DNA of 16,657 nucleotides, taken from NCBI GenBank assembly GCA_045599945.1, contig JAZRWY010000036.1, positions 1 through 16,657 on the forward strand. Reading direction: 5' to 3'. The notes beneath the pieces were generated by a model. That model was given only the letters and a program-made list of their open reading frames with translations, did not search any database and had not been told where the DNA came from. The position numbers and the translations under genes were made by a program. Every line of letters begins with the position of its first letter. Position 1 is the first letter of the stretch. Shown here piece by piece: positions 1 through 6,423 of this stretch. This DNA is from UMGS973 sp045599945 (GTDB lineage: Bacteria; Bacillota; Clostridia; Peptostreptococcales; Anaerovoracaceae).

Positions 1-1
1 C

Positions 2-211
2 GGATACAGACCACAGTTCTATTTCAGAACAACAGACGTAACAGGCGATCTTCAGCTTCCAGAAGGCACAGAGATGTGCATGCCAGGAGATAACATCACA
101 ATGACAATCAAGCTGATCACACCAATCGCTATCGAAGAAGGGCTTAGATTCGCTATCAGAGAAGGCGGCAGAACAGTAGGTTCCGGCGTTGTAACTGAAG
201 TTATCGAATAG
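2..211 (+). CDS. tuf: Elongation factor Tu, C-terminal part (5' truncated)
   Basis: The open frame from the window edge to TAG at 209-211 encodes the last 69 residues of EF-Tu, the GTPase that delivers aminoacyl-tRNA to the ribosome. The segment matches the end of the domain II/III beta-barrel region. It has the RPQFYFRTTDVTG stretch, then GDNITMTIKLITPIAIEEGLRFA (seen as two adjoining pieces) and a final REGGRTVGSGVVTEVIE-type tail, all strongly conserved in bacterial EF-Tu. The GTPase domain lies outside the window. A strong hairpin terminator follows 21 bp after the stop, so tuf ends its transcription unit here. Confidence 0.97.
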   Translation, partial: GYRPQFYFRTTDVTGDLQLPEGTEMCMPGDNITMTIKLITPIAIEEGLRFAIREGGRTVGSGVVTEVIE

Positions 212-232
212 TCATTTGCGTTTAGCACTTTC

Positions 233-266
233 AGAATCCGGGGCAGTTGCTCCGGATTCTTTTTTC
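233..266 (+). terminator. Intrinsic terminator of tuf
   Basis: AGAATCCGGGGCA (233-245) pairs with TGCTCCGGATTCT (248-260) with one G-U pair, and a run of six T follows the stem. This is a textbook rho-independent terminator just after the tuf stop codon. Confidence 0.93.
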
Positions 267-279
267 TTTCCTGATTATG

Positions 280-288
280 TGGTACAAT
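280..288 (+). promoter_or_regulatory. Possible extended -10 promoter for the YgjV-like gene
   Basis: TGG followed by TACAAT (283-288) is an extended -10 element of the TGn-TATAAT kind. The -35 region falls in the T-rich tail of the tuf terminator and does not resemble TTGACA. The expected transcript start is about 25-30 bp before the gene's ribosome binding site. Confidence 0.5.
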
Positions 289-322
289 GATGCATGTTAT
301 ATAAATCTGGAAGGAGAAACGG

Positions 323-856
323 ATGGACATCACTATGTCACCATTGGCAATTCAATTAATAGGCTTTGTTGGTACGGGACTGTTTCTGGCATCCTATCAG
401 TGCAGAAAGAATAAGCACCTGTTTTTCTTTCAGGCGCTGGCATACTTCTTCTACGCGGTGCATTTCCTGCTTCTGGGAGCAGTGACAGGTGCGGTGAGCC
501 TTGCCGTCAATCTGCTGCGTTCGATTCTTCTCAGCACGAATTTCAGAATTGCACACAGCAAAGGAATGTGTGCGGCGCTCTGCGGTCTTCAGGTGATTGT
601 CTCGCTTGCCACATGGGACCGGTGGATTTCTCTCATTCCATGTGCGGCCAACATCATTGCAACCATCGGAGGATATACGCATAATCCGCAGAAAATCCGG
701 CTTGCCATCATGTGCGGGAACTCGCCGCTATGGATTGTCTACAGCATTCTGGTAGGCTCCTGGGCCGGTGTTGCAGATGAGCTGGTCAATGAAGCATCCG
801 GAATCATATCCATTATCCGATACGGCTGGAAGAATCTTGATGAGATCCAGGACTAG
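323..856 (+). CDS. YgjV-family inner membrane protein
   Basis: This is a 177-residue polytopic membrane protein with about six to seven hydrophobic segments, near residues 7-24, 33-51, 52-70, 82-97, 102-117, 134-150 and 155-168. The N-terminal pattern IGFVGTGLFLASYQCRKNK, followed by an aromatic-rich second helix (FFFQALAYFFYAVHF), resembles the bacterial YgjV family. The biochemical role of that family is not established. AAGGAG at 311-316 sits 6 nt before ATG 323 and supports this start; a second in-frame ATG at 335 has no such site. The gene lies alone between the tuf terminator and the methionine promoter. No terminator is visible after it, so it may read into the next leader. Family assignment is by recalled pattern only. 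Confidence 0.75.
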   Translation: MDITMSPLAIQLIGFVGTGLFLASYQCRKNKHLFFFQALAYFFYAVHFLLLGAVTGAVSLAVNLLRSILLSTNFRIAHSKGMCAALCGLQVIVSLATWDRWISLIPCAANIIATIGGYTHNPQKIRLAIMCGNSPLWIVYSILVGSWAGVADELVNEASGIISIIRYGWKNLDEIQD

Positions 857-883
857 TTTTTCGTTATAAAGCAACAAAAAACA

Positions 884-912
884 TTGACATTTTCAGTAGA
901 TAGGAATAATAT
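884..912 (+). promoter_or_regulatory. Sigma-A-type promoter of the methionine unit
   Basis: TTGACA (884-889), a 17-bp spacer and TAATAT (907-912) give a perfect -35 and a 5-of-6 -10. The predicted start near 919 gives a leader of about 165 nt before the sulfhydrylase gene, containing a short ORF and the attenuator hairpins. Confidence 0.85.
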
Positions 913-940
913 GGATATATGTTGAAGAAAGGATAGAGCG

Positions 941-1006
941 ATGAGGAATAAAGCATATGTAAAACTGAACATGGTTATGATGATGTGCAGCACGCCTTTA
1001 GCTTGA
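941..1006 (+). CDS. Candidate methionine leader peptide (21 aa)
   Basis: ATG 941 to TGA 1004-1006 encodes a 21-residue peptide. A Shine-Dalgarno-like GAAAGG (927-932) lies 8 nt upstream. Codons 11-16 (971-988) read Met-Val-Met-Met-Met-Cys, so with the initiator five of 21 residues are Met. The stop codon sits just past an RNA arm (993-1001) that can pair with 1027-1035. The ORF starts about 20 nt after the predicted transcript start and precedes two methionine-biosynthesis genes. The size, biased codons and position match amino-acid biosynthetic leader peptides such as TrpL or HisL. The peptide probably has no function beyond its translation. This is inference from sequence; I recognise no named homologue. 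Confidence 0.75.
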   Translation: MRNKAYVKLNMVMMMCSTPLA

Positions 1007-1035
1007 TCTTTCGGATAGTAAAGTCACTAAAGGCG
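993..1035 (+). promoter_or_regulatory. Predicted antiterminator hairpin
   Basis: CGCCTTTAG (993-1001) is perfectly complementary to CTAAAGGCG (1027-1035). Inside the loop, TGA/TCA (1004-1006/1024-1026) and CTTT/AAAG (1008-1011/1020-1023) extend the stem. The 5' arm lies in the last codons of the leader ORF, and the 3' arm shares 1029-1035 with the 5' arm of the terminator, so the two structures exclude each other. A ribosome at the leader stop would cover the 5' arm. One stalled on the upstream Met codons would leave most or all of it free. Confidence 0.78.
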
Positions 1036-1066
1036 ATTTTGACGTAAGTCAACATCGCCTTTTCAA
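1029..1066 (+). terminator. Attenuator terminator before metY
   Basis: The left arm 1029-1043 (AAAGGCGATTTTGAC) pairs with the right arm 1048-1062 around a GTAA loop, with a single T/C mismatch at 1038/1053. A T-rich but interrupted tail (TTTTCAATTATT) follows. It lies between the leader ORF and the ribosome binding site of the sulfhydrylase gene, so it would stop transcription before the structural genes. The U-tract is imperfect, so efficiency is uncertain. Confidence 0.78.
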
Positions 1067-1084
1067 TTATTGGAGGTATATAAA

Positions 1085-2365
1085 ATGGCAAAAGGAATTG
1101 GAACAAAATGTGTACAGGACGGCTATACGCCAGGCAATGGAGAACCCAGACAGATTCCGATCATTCAGAGTACTACATTTAAATATGCAACAAGCCCTGA
1201 CATGGCAAAACTGTTTGATCTTGAAGAAGAAGGATATTTCTATACAAGACTGCAGAATCCGACAAACGATTATGTAGCAGCAAAGATCTGCTCTCTGGAA
1301 GGCGGTACGGCAGCAATGCTTACATCTTCCGGGCAGGCAGCAAACTTCTATGCTGTATTCAATATCGCAGGGTGCGGAGACCATATTGTTGCTTCTTCCA
1401 GCATCTACGGCGGCACATTCAATCTGTTCTCTGTAACGATGAAGAGAATGGGCATTGAGTTTACATTCCTTTCACCATATGCAACGGACGAAGAGATCCA
1501 GGCAGCACTCAGACCAAATACCAAGGCAGTATTTGGTGAAACCATCGCAAATCCTGCACTTACTGTCTTCGATATTGAAAGATGGGCGAACATTGCACAT
1601 AAGAATGGAGTGCCTCTAATCGTTGTCAATACATTTGCAACACCTGTGAACTGCAGACCGATCGAATGGGGCTGCGATATCGTAACCCATTCAACGACAA
1701 AGTACATGGATGGACATGGAACTTTAGTAGGCGGCTGCATTGTGGATTCCGGAAACTTTGACTGGACAAAGTATCCGGAAAAATATCCGGGACTGTGTGA
1801 ACCGGATGATTCCTATCATGGAGTAACATATACAGAAAGATTCGGCCTGGAAGGCGCATTCATCACAAAGTGTACGGCGCAGCTGATGAGAGATTTCGGC
1901 TCCATTCAGTCACCGCAGAATGCATTCTATCTGAATCTTGGTCTGGAAAGCCTGCATGTAAGAATGAAGAGACATTGTGAAAACGGTCTTGCTGTAGCAA
2001 AGTTCCTGCAGAACGATCCAAGAATCTCCTGGGTTAAATATTCCGGACTTGAGGAAGATTCGGATTATGAACTGGCACAGAAATACTTCCCAGGCGGCTC
2101 ATGCGGCGTTGTAAGTTTTGGCGTGAAGGGAGGAAGAGCAGCAGCAGAAAAATTCATGGCAGGACTTAAGATTGCAGCCATCGAGACACATGTTGCAGAT
2201 GCAAGAACCTGCTGTCTTCATCCGGCAAGTGCAACCCATAGACAGATGAGTGATGCAGAACTTGAAGCCTGCGGTGTATCTCCGGATCTTGTAAGATTCT
2301 CCTGCGGACTTGAAGATGCAGAAGACCTGATTGCAGATATTGATCAGGCATTAGCAAGCATTTAG
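1085..2365 (+). CDS. metY: O-acetylhomoserine sulfhydrylase (PLP enzyme), MetY-like
   Basis: This 426-residue protein of the Cys/Met-metabolism PLP family is expected to make homocysteine and acetate from O-acetylhomoserine and sulfide in the cytosol. Visible motifs are YTRLQNPTND, LEGGTAAMLTSSGQAA, the Y-G-G-T loop after SSSIYGG, and THSTTKYMDGHG, whose Lys206 should bind PLP. The gene for acetylating MetA follows 15 bp downstream, which supports O-acetylhomoserine as substrate. GGAGG at 1072-1076 selects ATG 1085; an in-frame TTG at 1070 overlaps that site and is rejected. One oddity is that the usual VDNTFATP motif reads VVNTFATP. Val181 (codon GTC) thus replaces the Asp that normally contacts the PLP ring nitrogen. 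A cysteine synthase side activity or O-succinylhomoserine use cannot be excluded. Confidence 0.9.
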   Translation: MAKGIGTKCVQDGYTPGNGEPRQIPIIQSTTFKYATSPDMAKLFDLEEEGYFYTRLQNPTNDYVAAKICSLEGGTAAMLTSSGQAANFYAVFNIAGCGDHIVASSSIYGGTFNLFSVTMKRMGIEFTFLSPYATDEEIQAALRPNTKAVFGETIANPALTVFDIERWANIAHKNGVPLIVVNTFATPVNCRPIEWGCDIVTHSTTKYMDGHGTLVGGCIVDSGNFDWTKYPEKYPGLCEPDDSYHGVTYTERFGLEGAFITKCTAQLMRDFGSIQSPQNAFYLNLGLESLHVRMKRHCENGLAVAKFLQNDPRISWVKYSGLEEDSDYELAQKYFPGGSCGVVSFGVKGGRAAAEKFMAGLKIAAIETHVADARTCCLHPASATHRQMSDAELEACGVSPDLVRFSCGLEDAEDLIADIDQALASI

Positions 2366-2380
2366 AAAGGAAGTGGCATC

Positions 2381-3307
2381 ATGCCAATCAGAATACCATC
2401 AGCACTTCCGGCAACCAAGACGCTGGAAGAGGAAAACATATTTGTAATGACCGAGGACCGGGCGAAAACCCAGAATATCCGTCCTCTTCAGATTCTGGTC
2501 TTAAATCTCATGCCGACAAAGATTGCAACGGAAACGCAGCTGGCAAGAGTTCTGGGCAATACACCCCTGCAGGTGGAACTGGAACTGATGCAGATCATGG
2601 GACACGAATCAAAAAATACCTCAAAGGAGCATATGATTAAATTCTATTCCACCTTTGATGATGTCAAGGACCGGAATTTTGACGGAATGATCATTACCGG
2701 AGCGCCCATTGAAAACATGCCTTTTGAGGAAGTGGAATATTGGAGAGAACTCTGTGCCATCATGGAATGGTCCAGGACGCATGTATATAGCACGATGCAT
2801 GTTTGCTGGGGGGCGCAGGCAGGTCTTTATTACCACTTTGGCATTCCAAAGCAGCAGCTTCCGGAAAAGATGTTCGGTGTATTTGAGCATAAGGCAGAGA
2901 GGAAAGACTATATCCTTCTCAGAGGATTTGATGATACCTTCATGGTGCCTCATTCCAGACATACTACCGTTGACAGACAGGACATAGAAAACTGCAGGAA
3001 GCTGAAGATTCTGGCATCCTCAGAAGAAGCAGGCGTCTATGCATGCATGACGGACGGAGGGAGACAGGTGTTCATCATGGGCCATTCTGAATATGATGCA
3101 GATACCCTTGCAAAGGAATATTTCAGAGACAAGGCAGCAGGCCTGGATATAAAGGTTCCAAAGAACTATTTCATTGATGATGATGATACAAAGGAACCAA
3201 AGGTAACATGGAGAAGCCATGCAAATCTTCTCTACCAGAACTGGCTCAACTATTTTGTGTATCAGGCAACGCCTTACGAAATCAATTCAATCACGCCGGT
3301 ATTCTAG
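2381..3307 (+). CDS. metA: Homoserine O-acetyltransferase MetA
   Basis: This 308-residue protein of the MetA (HTS) family acylates homoserine, the first committed step to methionine. The catalytic residues fall at the canonical numbers: Cys142 in MHVCWGAQAG, and His235 and Glu237 in MGHSEYD. Residue 111 is Glu (TGAPIEN); in this family Glu111 goes with acetyl-CoA use and Gly with succinyl-CoA. The product is therefore predicted to be O-acetylhomoserine, the substrate of the sulfhydrylase just upstream. AAAGGAAG at 2366-2373 precedes ATG 2381. The two genes share the promoter and attenuator at 884-1066, and a terminator closes the unit. Length and motifs show no damage. Confidence 0.97.
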   Translation: MPIRIPSALPATKTLEEENIFVMTEDRAKTQNIRPLQILVLNLMPTKIATETQLARVLGNTPLQVELELMQIMGHESKNTSKEHMIKFYSTFDDVKDRNFDGMIITGAPIENMPFEEVEYWRELCAIMEWSRTHVYSTMHVCWGAQAGLYYHFGIPKQQLPEKMFGVFEHKAERKDYILLRGFDDTFMVPHSRHTTVDRQDIENCRKLKILASSEEAGVYACMTDGGRQVFIMGHSEYDADTLAKEYFRDKAAGLDIKVPKNYFIDDDDTKEPKVTWRSHANLLYQNWLNYFVYQATPYEINSITPVF

Positions 3308-3318
3308 TGCGAAAACTG

Positions 3319-3350
3319 ACAGGAGAGAAATCTCCTGTTTTGTGTTTTTT
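3319..3350 (+). terminator. Intrinsic terminator of the metY-metA unit
   Basis: ACAGGAGA (3319-3326) and TCTCCTGT (3331-3338) form a perfect 8-bp stem with a GAAA loop, followed by TTTGTGTTTTTT. It begins 12 nt after the metA stop. Confidence 0.93.
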
Positions 3351-3363
3351 GAGGGGGTTAGGG

Positions 3364-3392
3364 TTTACGTTTTCTCCATTTGATAGTATAAT
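3364..3392 (+). promoter_or_regulatory. Promoter of the substrate-binding protein gene
   Basis: TTTACG (3364-3369), a 17-bp spacer and a perfect TATAAT (3387-3392) lie about 30 bp before the gene's start codon. This makes the gene the first of a new unit after the metA terminator. Confidence 0.75.
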
Positions 3393-3421
3393 AGATGCGT
3401 ATAACTGGCAGGAGAAAGCAT

Positions 3422-4642
3422 ATGAATACAAAACGGATGAAAAAGTTAATAGCAGTGTTCATTGTGCTGATTCTTGTAGGTTCCCTGGCGGGATGTACGA
3501 CTTTCGATAATTTCAAGAGGGAATGCATTACCGGAGAAAAGGAAGATGTTGTCAGAATCGGCATCTTTGAACCAATGAGCGGAACGGACAAGGAAGCGGC
3601 AGAAAAGGAAATCCGGGGCATTGAACTTGCTCACGGTCTGCATCCGACAGTGGATGGGAAAAAGGTTGAACTGATTTACGAGGATAACCGATCGGACATT
3701 GAGGCAGCAGAGACTGCAATCCAGAATCTGATCCGAAACAATCCGTCTGTCATTCTGGGAAGCTATGGAAATGCAAACAGTCTGGTTGCGGCAGAATTCA
3801 TTGAAAAGGCCAATATTCCTGCCATAACGATGACAAATACCAATCCGATGATTACAAGTACCGCCAGCTACTATTTCCGGGTATGCTATGTAGATACAGA
3901 GCAGGGGGCAGCGCTGGCGACCTATGCAGCGGAAGGGCTTGGCATGAAAAAGGCAGCATTGCTGGTTCCTGAAAGCAGTGAGCAGCCGGCAATCATGGCG
4001 CAGAAATTCATGAACCGCTTCATCGAGCTGACCGGTTCAAACAGTTCCATTGCTGCAAATGTGGAATACCGTGAAGGAACCATGGATTTTACAGAGCAGC
4101 TGACTCTGATAAAAAATTCCGGGGCAACCGTTCTTTTTGTTCCGGCTGAAACGGAGGATGTCAAATACATATTGAAGCAGGCATCTGAAATGGAACTGAA
4201 TATAACCATCATGGGTGTCGATGAATGGGATGCTGAAGCTCTGGAAGAAGCATTAAAGGACAGCAGCATTGAGGAAGTCGTATTGACAGGAACAACAGAT
4301 ATTGATGCAGTAGAAGCGGGAAACAAGAGTGCCAAGGCATTTTTCGAAGCATATCATAACATGTATGGAACGGATAGCGTTCCGGATGGTGCTGTTGCAC
4401 TGGGTTATGATGCATATATGATTGCAATACAGGCAATTGCAGAGGCATCCAGCGATGCAGACGGCGCCAGATTAAGAGAAACGATGTTTGGTCTCACATA
4501 TAACGGAGTCTCCGGAAGCATAAAATTCAATGCCCAGGGAGATCCGGAAAAGAGTGTAACAATATATTCGTTAAATGTTAAAACAAAGGAAACAGCTCCT
4601 GTATACATGGTAGCACCAGACGGTACAGGCAGTAATATTTAA
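3422..4642 (+). CDS. ABC transporter substrate-binding lipoprotein, branched-chain amino acid type
   Basis: This 406-residue predicted lipoprotein has basic residues MNTKRMKK, a hydrophobic stretch at 9-23, and a lipobox LAGC with the lipidated Cys at residue 25. The mature part reads as a type 1 periplasmic-binding fold of the LivJ/receptor family (VRIGIFEPMSGTDKEAA at the start, VELIYEDNRSD, AVALGYDAYMIA near the end). It should sit on the outside of the membrane and capture an amino acid or similar small ligand. AGGAG at 3410-3414 supports ATG 3422; an upstream in-frame ATG at 3395 lies at the predicted transcript start and is rejected. No permease or ATPase gene is next to it, so the transporter core must be elsewhere, or the protein is a sensor. 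The ligand is unknown. Confidence 0.87.
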   Translation: MNTKRMKKLIAVFIVLILVGSLAGCTTFDNFKRECITGEKEDVVRIGIFEPMSGTDKEAAEKEIRGIELAHGLHPTVDGKKVELIYEDNRSDIEAAETAIQNLIRNNPSVILGSYGNANSLVAAEFIEKANIPAITMTNTNPMITSTASYYFRVCYVDTEQGAALATYAAEGLGMKKAALLVPESSEQPAIMAQKFMNRFIELTGSNSSIAANVEYREGTMDFTEQLTLIKNSGATVLFVPAETEDVKYILKQASEMELNITIMGVDEWDAEALEEALKDSSIEEVVLTGTTDIDAVEAGNKSAKAFFEAYHNMYGTDSVPDGAVALGYDAYMIAIQAIAEASSDADGARLRETMFGLTYNGVSGSIKFNAQGDPEKSVTIYSLNVKTKETAPVYMVAPDGTGSNI

Positions 4643-4660
4643 AAAAGAGAGGATACAGAC

Positions 4661-4885
4661 ATGGAAGAAAAAATCAGAGAAGCAATGGAGAAAATCAGAC
4701 CGTTCCTTCAGAGAGACGGAGGAGATATTGAATTTGTAGATTATACAGAGGATAATATTGTACTGGTTAGATTGCAGGGACATTGTGCAGGATGTCCAGG
4801 CGCAAGAATGACACTGAGCGGTGTCGTAGAAAGAATATTAAAGGAAAGCTATCCTGAAATCGAAGGGGTTGTAGCTGTAGATTGA
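4661..4885 (+). CDS. Nfu-type Fe-S cluster scaffold/carrier, C-terminal NifU domain only
   Basis: This 74-residue protein is almost exactly one NifU C-terminal (Nfu) domain. It has the hallmark RPFLQRDGGDIEFVDY start, then GHCAGCPGARMTL with the two cluster-binding cysteines at residues 42 and 45 (CxxC). Such proteins carry or assemble [4Fe-4S] clusters for transfer to client enzymes in the cytosol. GAGAGG at about 4647-4652 precedes ATG 4661. It starts 18 bp after the lipoprotein stop with no promoter in between, so the two are probably co-transcribed, although no functional link is obvious. No other Fe-S assembly genes are in the window. Confidence 0.93.
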   Translation: MEEKIREAMEKIRPFLQRDGGDIEFVDYTEDNIVLVRLQGHCAGCPGARMTLSGVVERILKESYPEIEGVVAVD

Positions 4886-4895
4886 TATCGCAATC

Positions 4896-4921
4896 ATATT
4901 ACTGCCGGAAGGCAGTAATAT
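4896..4921 (+). terminator. Intergenic hairpin after the Nfu gene, possible weak terminator
   Basis: ATATTACTGCC (4896-4906) and GGCAGTAATAT (4911-4921) form a perfect 11-bp stem closed by a GGAA tetraloop. The tail is TATTATGG, so there is no good U-tract. It may be a weak terminator or an RNA-stabilising or processing element. It ends about 17 nt before the dipeptidase start and overlaps no visible promoter. Confidence 0.5.
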
Positions 4922-4938
4922 TATTATGGAGATAAGAA

Positions 4939-6357
4939 ATGAACATCTTAGAAAAAACATATGAGATGCTGGATCAGCAAAGAGACGAGCTGCTGAAGTG
5001 TCTGGGCGAACTCATCGCCATTCCTTCTGTTGCAGTGAAGGCCGAAGGTGAATATCCATTTGGCAGAGAAGTGGACAGGGCGTTCAGATATATGCTGAAT
5101 GAAGGAGAAAAAGCAGGCTTCCGTACATTTGACGCAGATCATTATGGCGGACATATCCAATGGAATGGAACAGGAAGTGAGACCCTTGGAATTGTGGGGC
5201 ATCTTGATGTTGTTCCGGAAGGCAAAGACTGGGATTATCCTGCCTTTGAGATGACAGAAGAAGAAGGAAAACTGTTCGGCAGGGGAACCATTGACGATAA
5301 AGGACCGGTGGCAGCCTGCTTTTTTGCCATGAAGGCGCTGAAGGAAGCAGGCTTTCAGCCGAAGAGGAACATCCGTCTGGTTCTGGGGCTGGATGAAGAG
5401 ACCAACTGGGAAGGAATGGACTACTACCTGAACAAAACGGAAGCGCCGGATTTCGGATTCACACCGGACGGAGAATTTCCGGCAATCCATGGAGAAAAAG
5501 GCATTCTTGTATTTGATATTGCCGGGAAGTTTTCCAGAAGTCCCGAAAAAGGTCTGAGACTGAGAAGCATCAAAGGCGGAAATGCTGCCAACATGGTCGC
5601 AGACTACTGCCGCGCAGTGCTTCTGAGCGAAGACAGGAACGATTATGAAAAAGTAAAAGAACAGGTCAGTGCTTATAGAGATGCAAACGGATATCTGATT
5701 CATGTGAAGCAGATTGGAAAATCCCTGGAAATCATTACCCATGGAAAATCTGCCCATGGGGCGCGTCCTTGGACCGGGCTGAATGCCATCTCCATCATGA
5801 TGGAGATTCTTGAGAAATTGAATTTCACCAATGATGACATGAACGGGTTTATTCAGATGTATCAGAAGCATATTGGATTTGAGACAGATGGAGAAAGCAT
5901 TGGACTGGGTTTTTCTGATGAACCGTCAGGAAAACTGGTATGGAATGTCGGCATGATAGATCTGAACGGGAAAGGCGTGACGCTGACCATCAATGTGAGA
6001 TATCCGGTTACATTAGATGATGAAAAGGTCTATGATGCGCTGGTTCCGGTTATGAATCAGTATAACCTGGGCATCATAAAAGGGAAGCATCAGCTTCCCA
6101 TCTATCTTCCCAGGGATTCGGAACTGATCAGCACCATGATGGAGGTATACCGGAAGCATACGGGAGATAAAGACAGTCAGCCGCTGGTCATTGGCGGCGG
6201 AACATATGCCAGGGCAATGGAAAATGTGGTTGCCTTTGGACCAAGCCTTCCGGGAGACCGTGAAGTGGCACATCAGAAGAATGAATATGTGGAAAAGGAG
6301 CATCTTTTCCTGATTTCAAAGCTCTATGTGGAAGTCATATATGAACTGACAAAATAG
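4939..6357 (+). CDS. M20-family dipeptidase, PepV/Sapep-like
   Basis: This 472-residue zinc peptidase of the M20 family is close in size to PepV (about 470). The two-metal site can be read directly: His88 and Asp90 in GHLDVVPEG, bridging Asp119 in GRGTIDDKGP, the Glu153-Glu154 pair in LDEETNWEGM, Asp177 in TPDGEFP, and His445 in EVAHQKNEY. His273 in HGKSAHGARP is in the lid domain and matches the residue that stabilises the transition state in PepV. It should cleave short peptides, probably dipeptides, in the cytoplasm to release amino acids. A GGAGA site (4928-4932) precedes ATG 4939. No own promoter is clear, so it may be read from the upstream unit. Specificity cannot be told from sequence. 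Confidence 0.92.
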   Translation: MNILEKTYEMLDQQRDELLKCLGELIAIPSVAVKAEGEYPFGREVDRAFRYMLNEGEKAGFRTFDADHYGGHIQWNGTGSETLGIVGHLDVVPEGKDWDYPAFEMTEEEGKLFGRGTIDDKGPVAACFFAMKALKEAGFQPKRNIRLVLGLDEETNWEGMDYYLNKTEAPDFGFTPDGEFPAIHGEKGILVFDIAGKFSRSPEKGLRLRSIKGGNAANMVADYCRAVLLSEDRNDYEKVKEQVSAYRDANGYLIHVKQIGKSLEIITHGKSAHGARPWTGLNAISIMMEILEKLNFTNDDMNGFIQMYQKHIGFETDGESIGLGFSDEPSGKLVWNVGMIDLNGKGVTLTINVRYPVTLDDEKVYDALVPVMNQYNLGIIKGKHQLPIYLPRDSELISTMMEVYRKHTGDKDSQPLVIGGGTYARAMENVVAFGPSLPGDREVAHQKNEYVEKEHLFLISKLYVEVIYELTK

Positions 6358-6360
6358 AGA

Positions 6361-6389
6361 TTGACTTTATCGCGATAAAGTGATAAAGT
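6361..6389 (+). promoter_or_regulatory. his operon promoter with palindromic operator
   Basis: TTGACT (6361-6366), 17 bp and TAAAGT (6384-6389, weak -10) form a candidate promoter. Overlapping it is an 18-bp perfect palindrome ACTTTATCGCGATAAAGT (6364-6381), directly followed by another exact GATAAAGT half-site (6382-6389). A dimeric repressor bound here would cover the -35 to -10 region. No leader peptide or T-box is present in the 66-bp gap, so control is more likely by this operator. A TrpR-like HisR/YerC repressor is one possibility, by inference only. Confidence 0.65.
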
Positions 6390-6423
6390 AATAGAGTAAA
6401 GATTATCAGGAAGAGGAGTAGCA

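Noticed and set aside
952..988. Extra hairpin GCATAT/ATGTGC inside the leader ORF as a classic 1:2 protector stem
   Set aside because: It is only 6 bp with a G-U pair and does not include the antiterminator arm, so it would not protect the terminator in the usual way.
995..1005. CCTTTAGCTTG shared by the met leader and the palindrome at 15768-15778
   Set aside because: The flanking sequences are unrelated and the two sites play different structural roles, so an 11-bp match is best treated as chance.
919..1084. SAM riboswitch or Met T-box in the metY leader
   Set aside because: The leader is only about 165 nt, shows no T-box core sequence and no multi-helix S-box layout. The leader ORF and the two alternative hairpins explain it better.
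1070..1084. TTG start for metY five codons upstream
   Set aside because: The TTG overlaps the ribosome binding site GGAGG that serves ATG 1085; family proteins begin near the MAKGIGT-type sequence.
4948..5871. Long 307-codon open frame on the minus strand
   Set aside because: It lies wholly antisense to the intact M20 dipeptidase, has no recognisable motif and no promoter or ribosome binding site; it is a codon-bias shadow.
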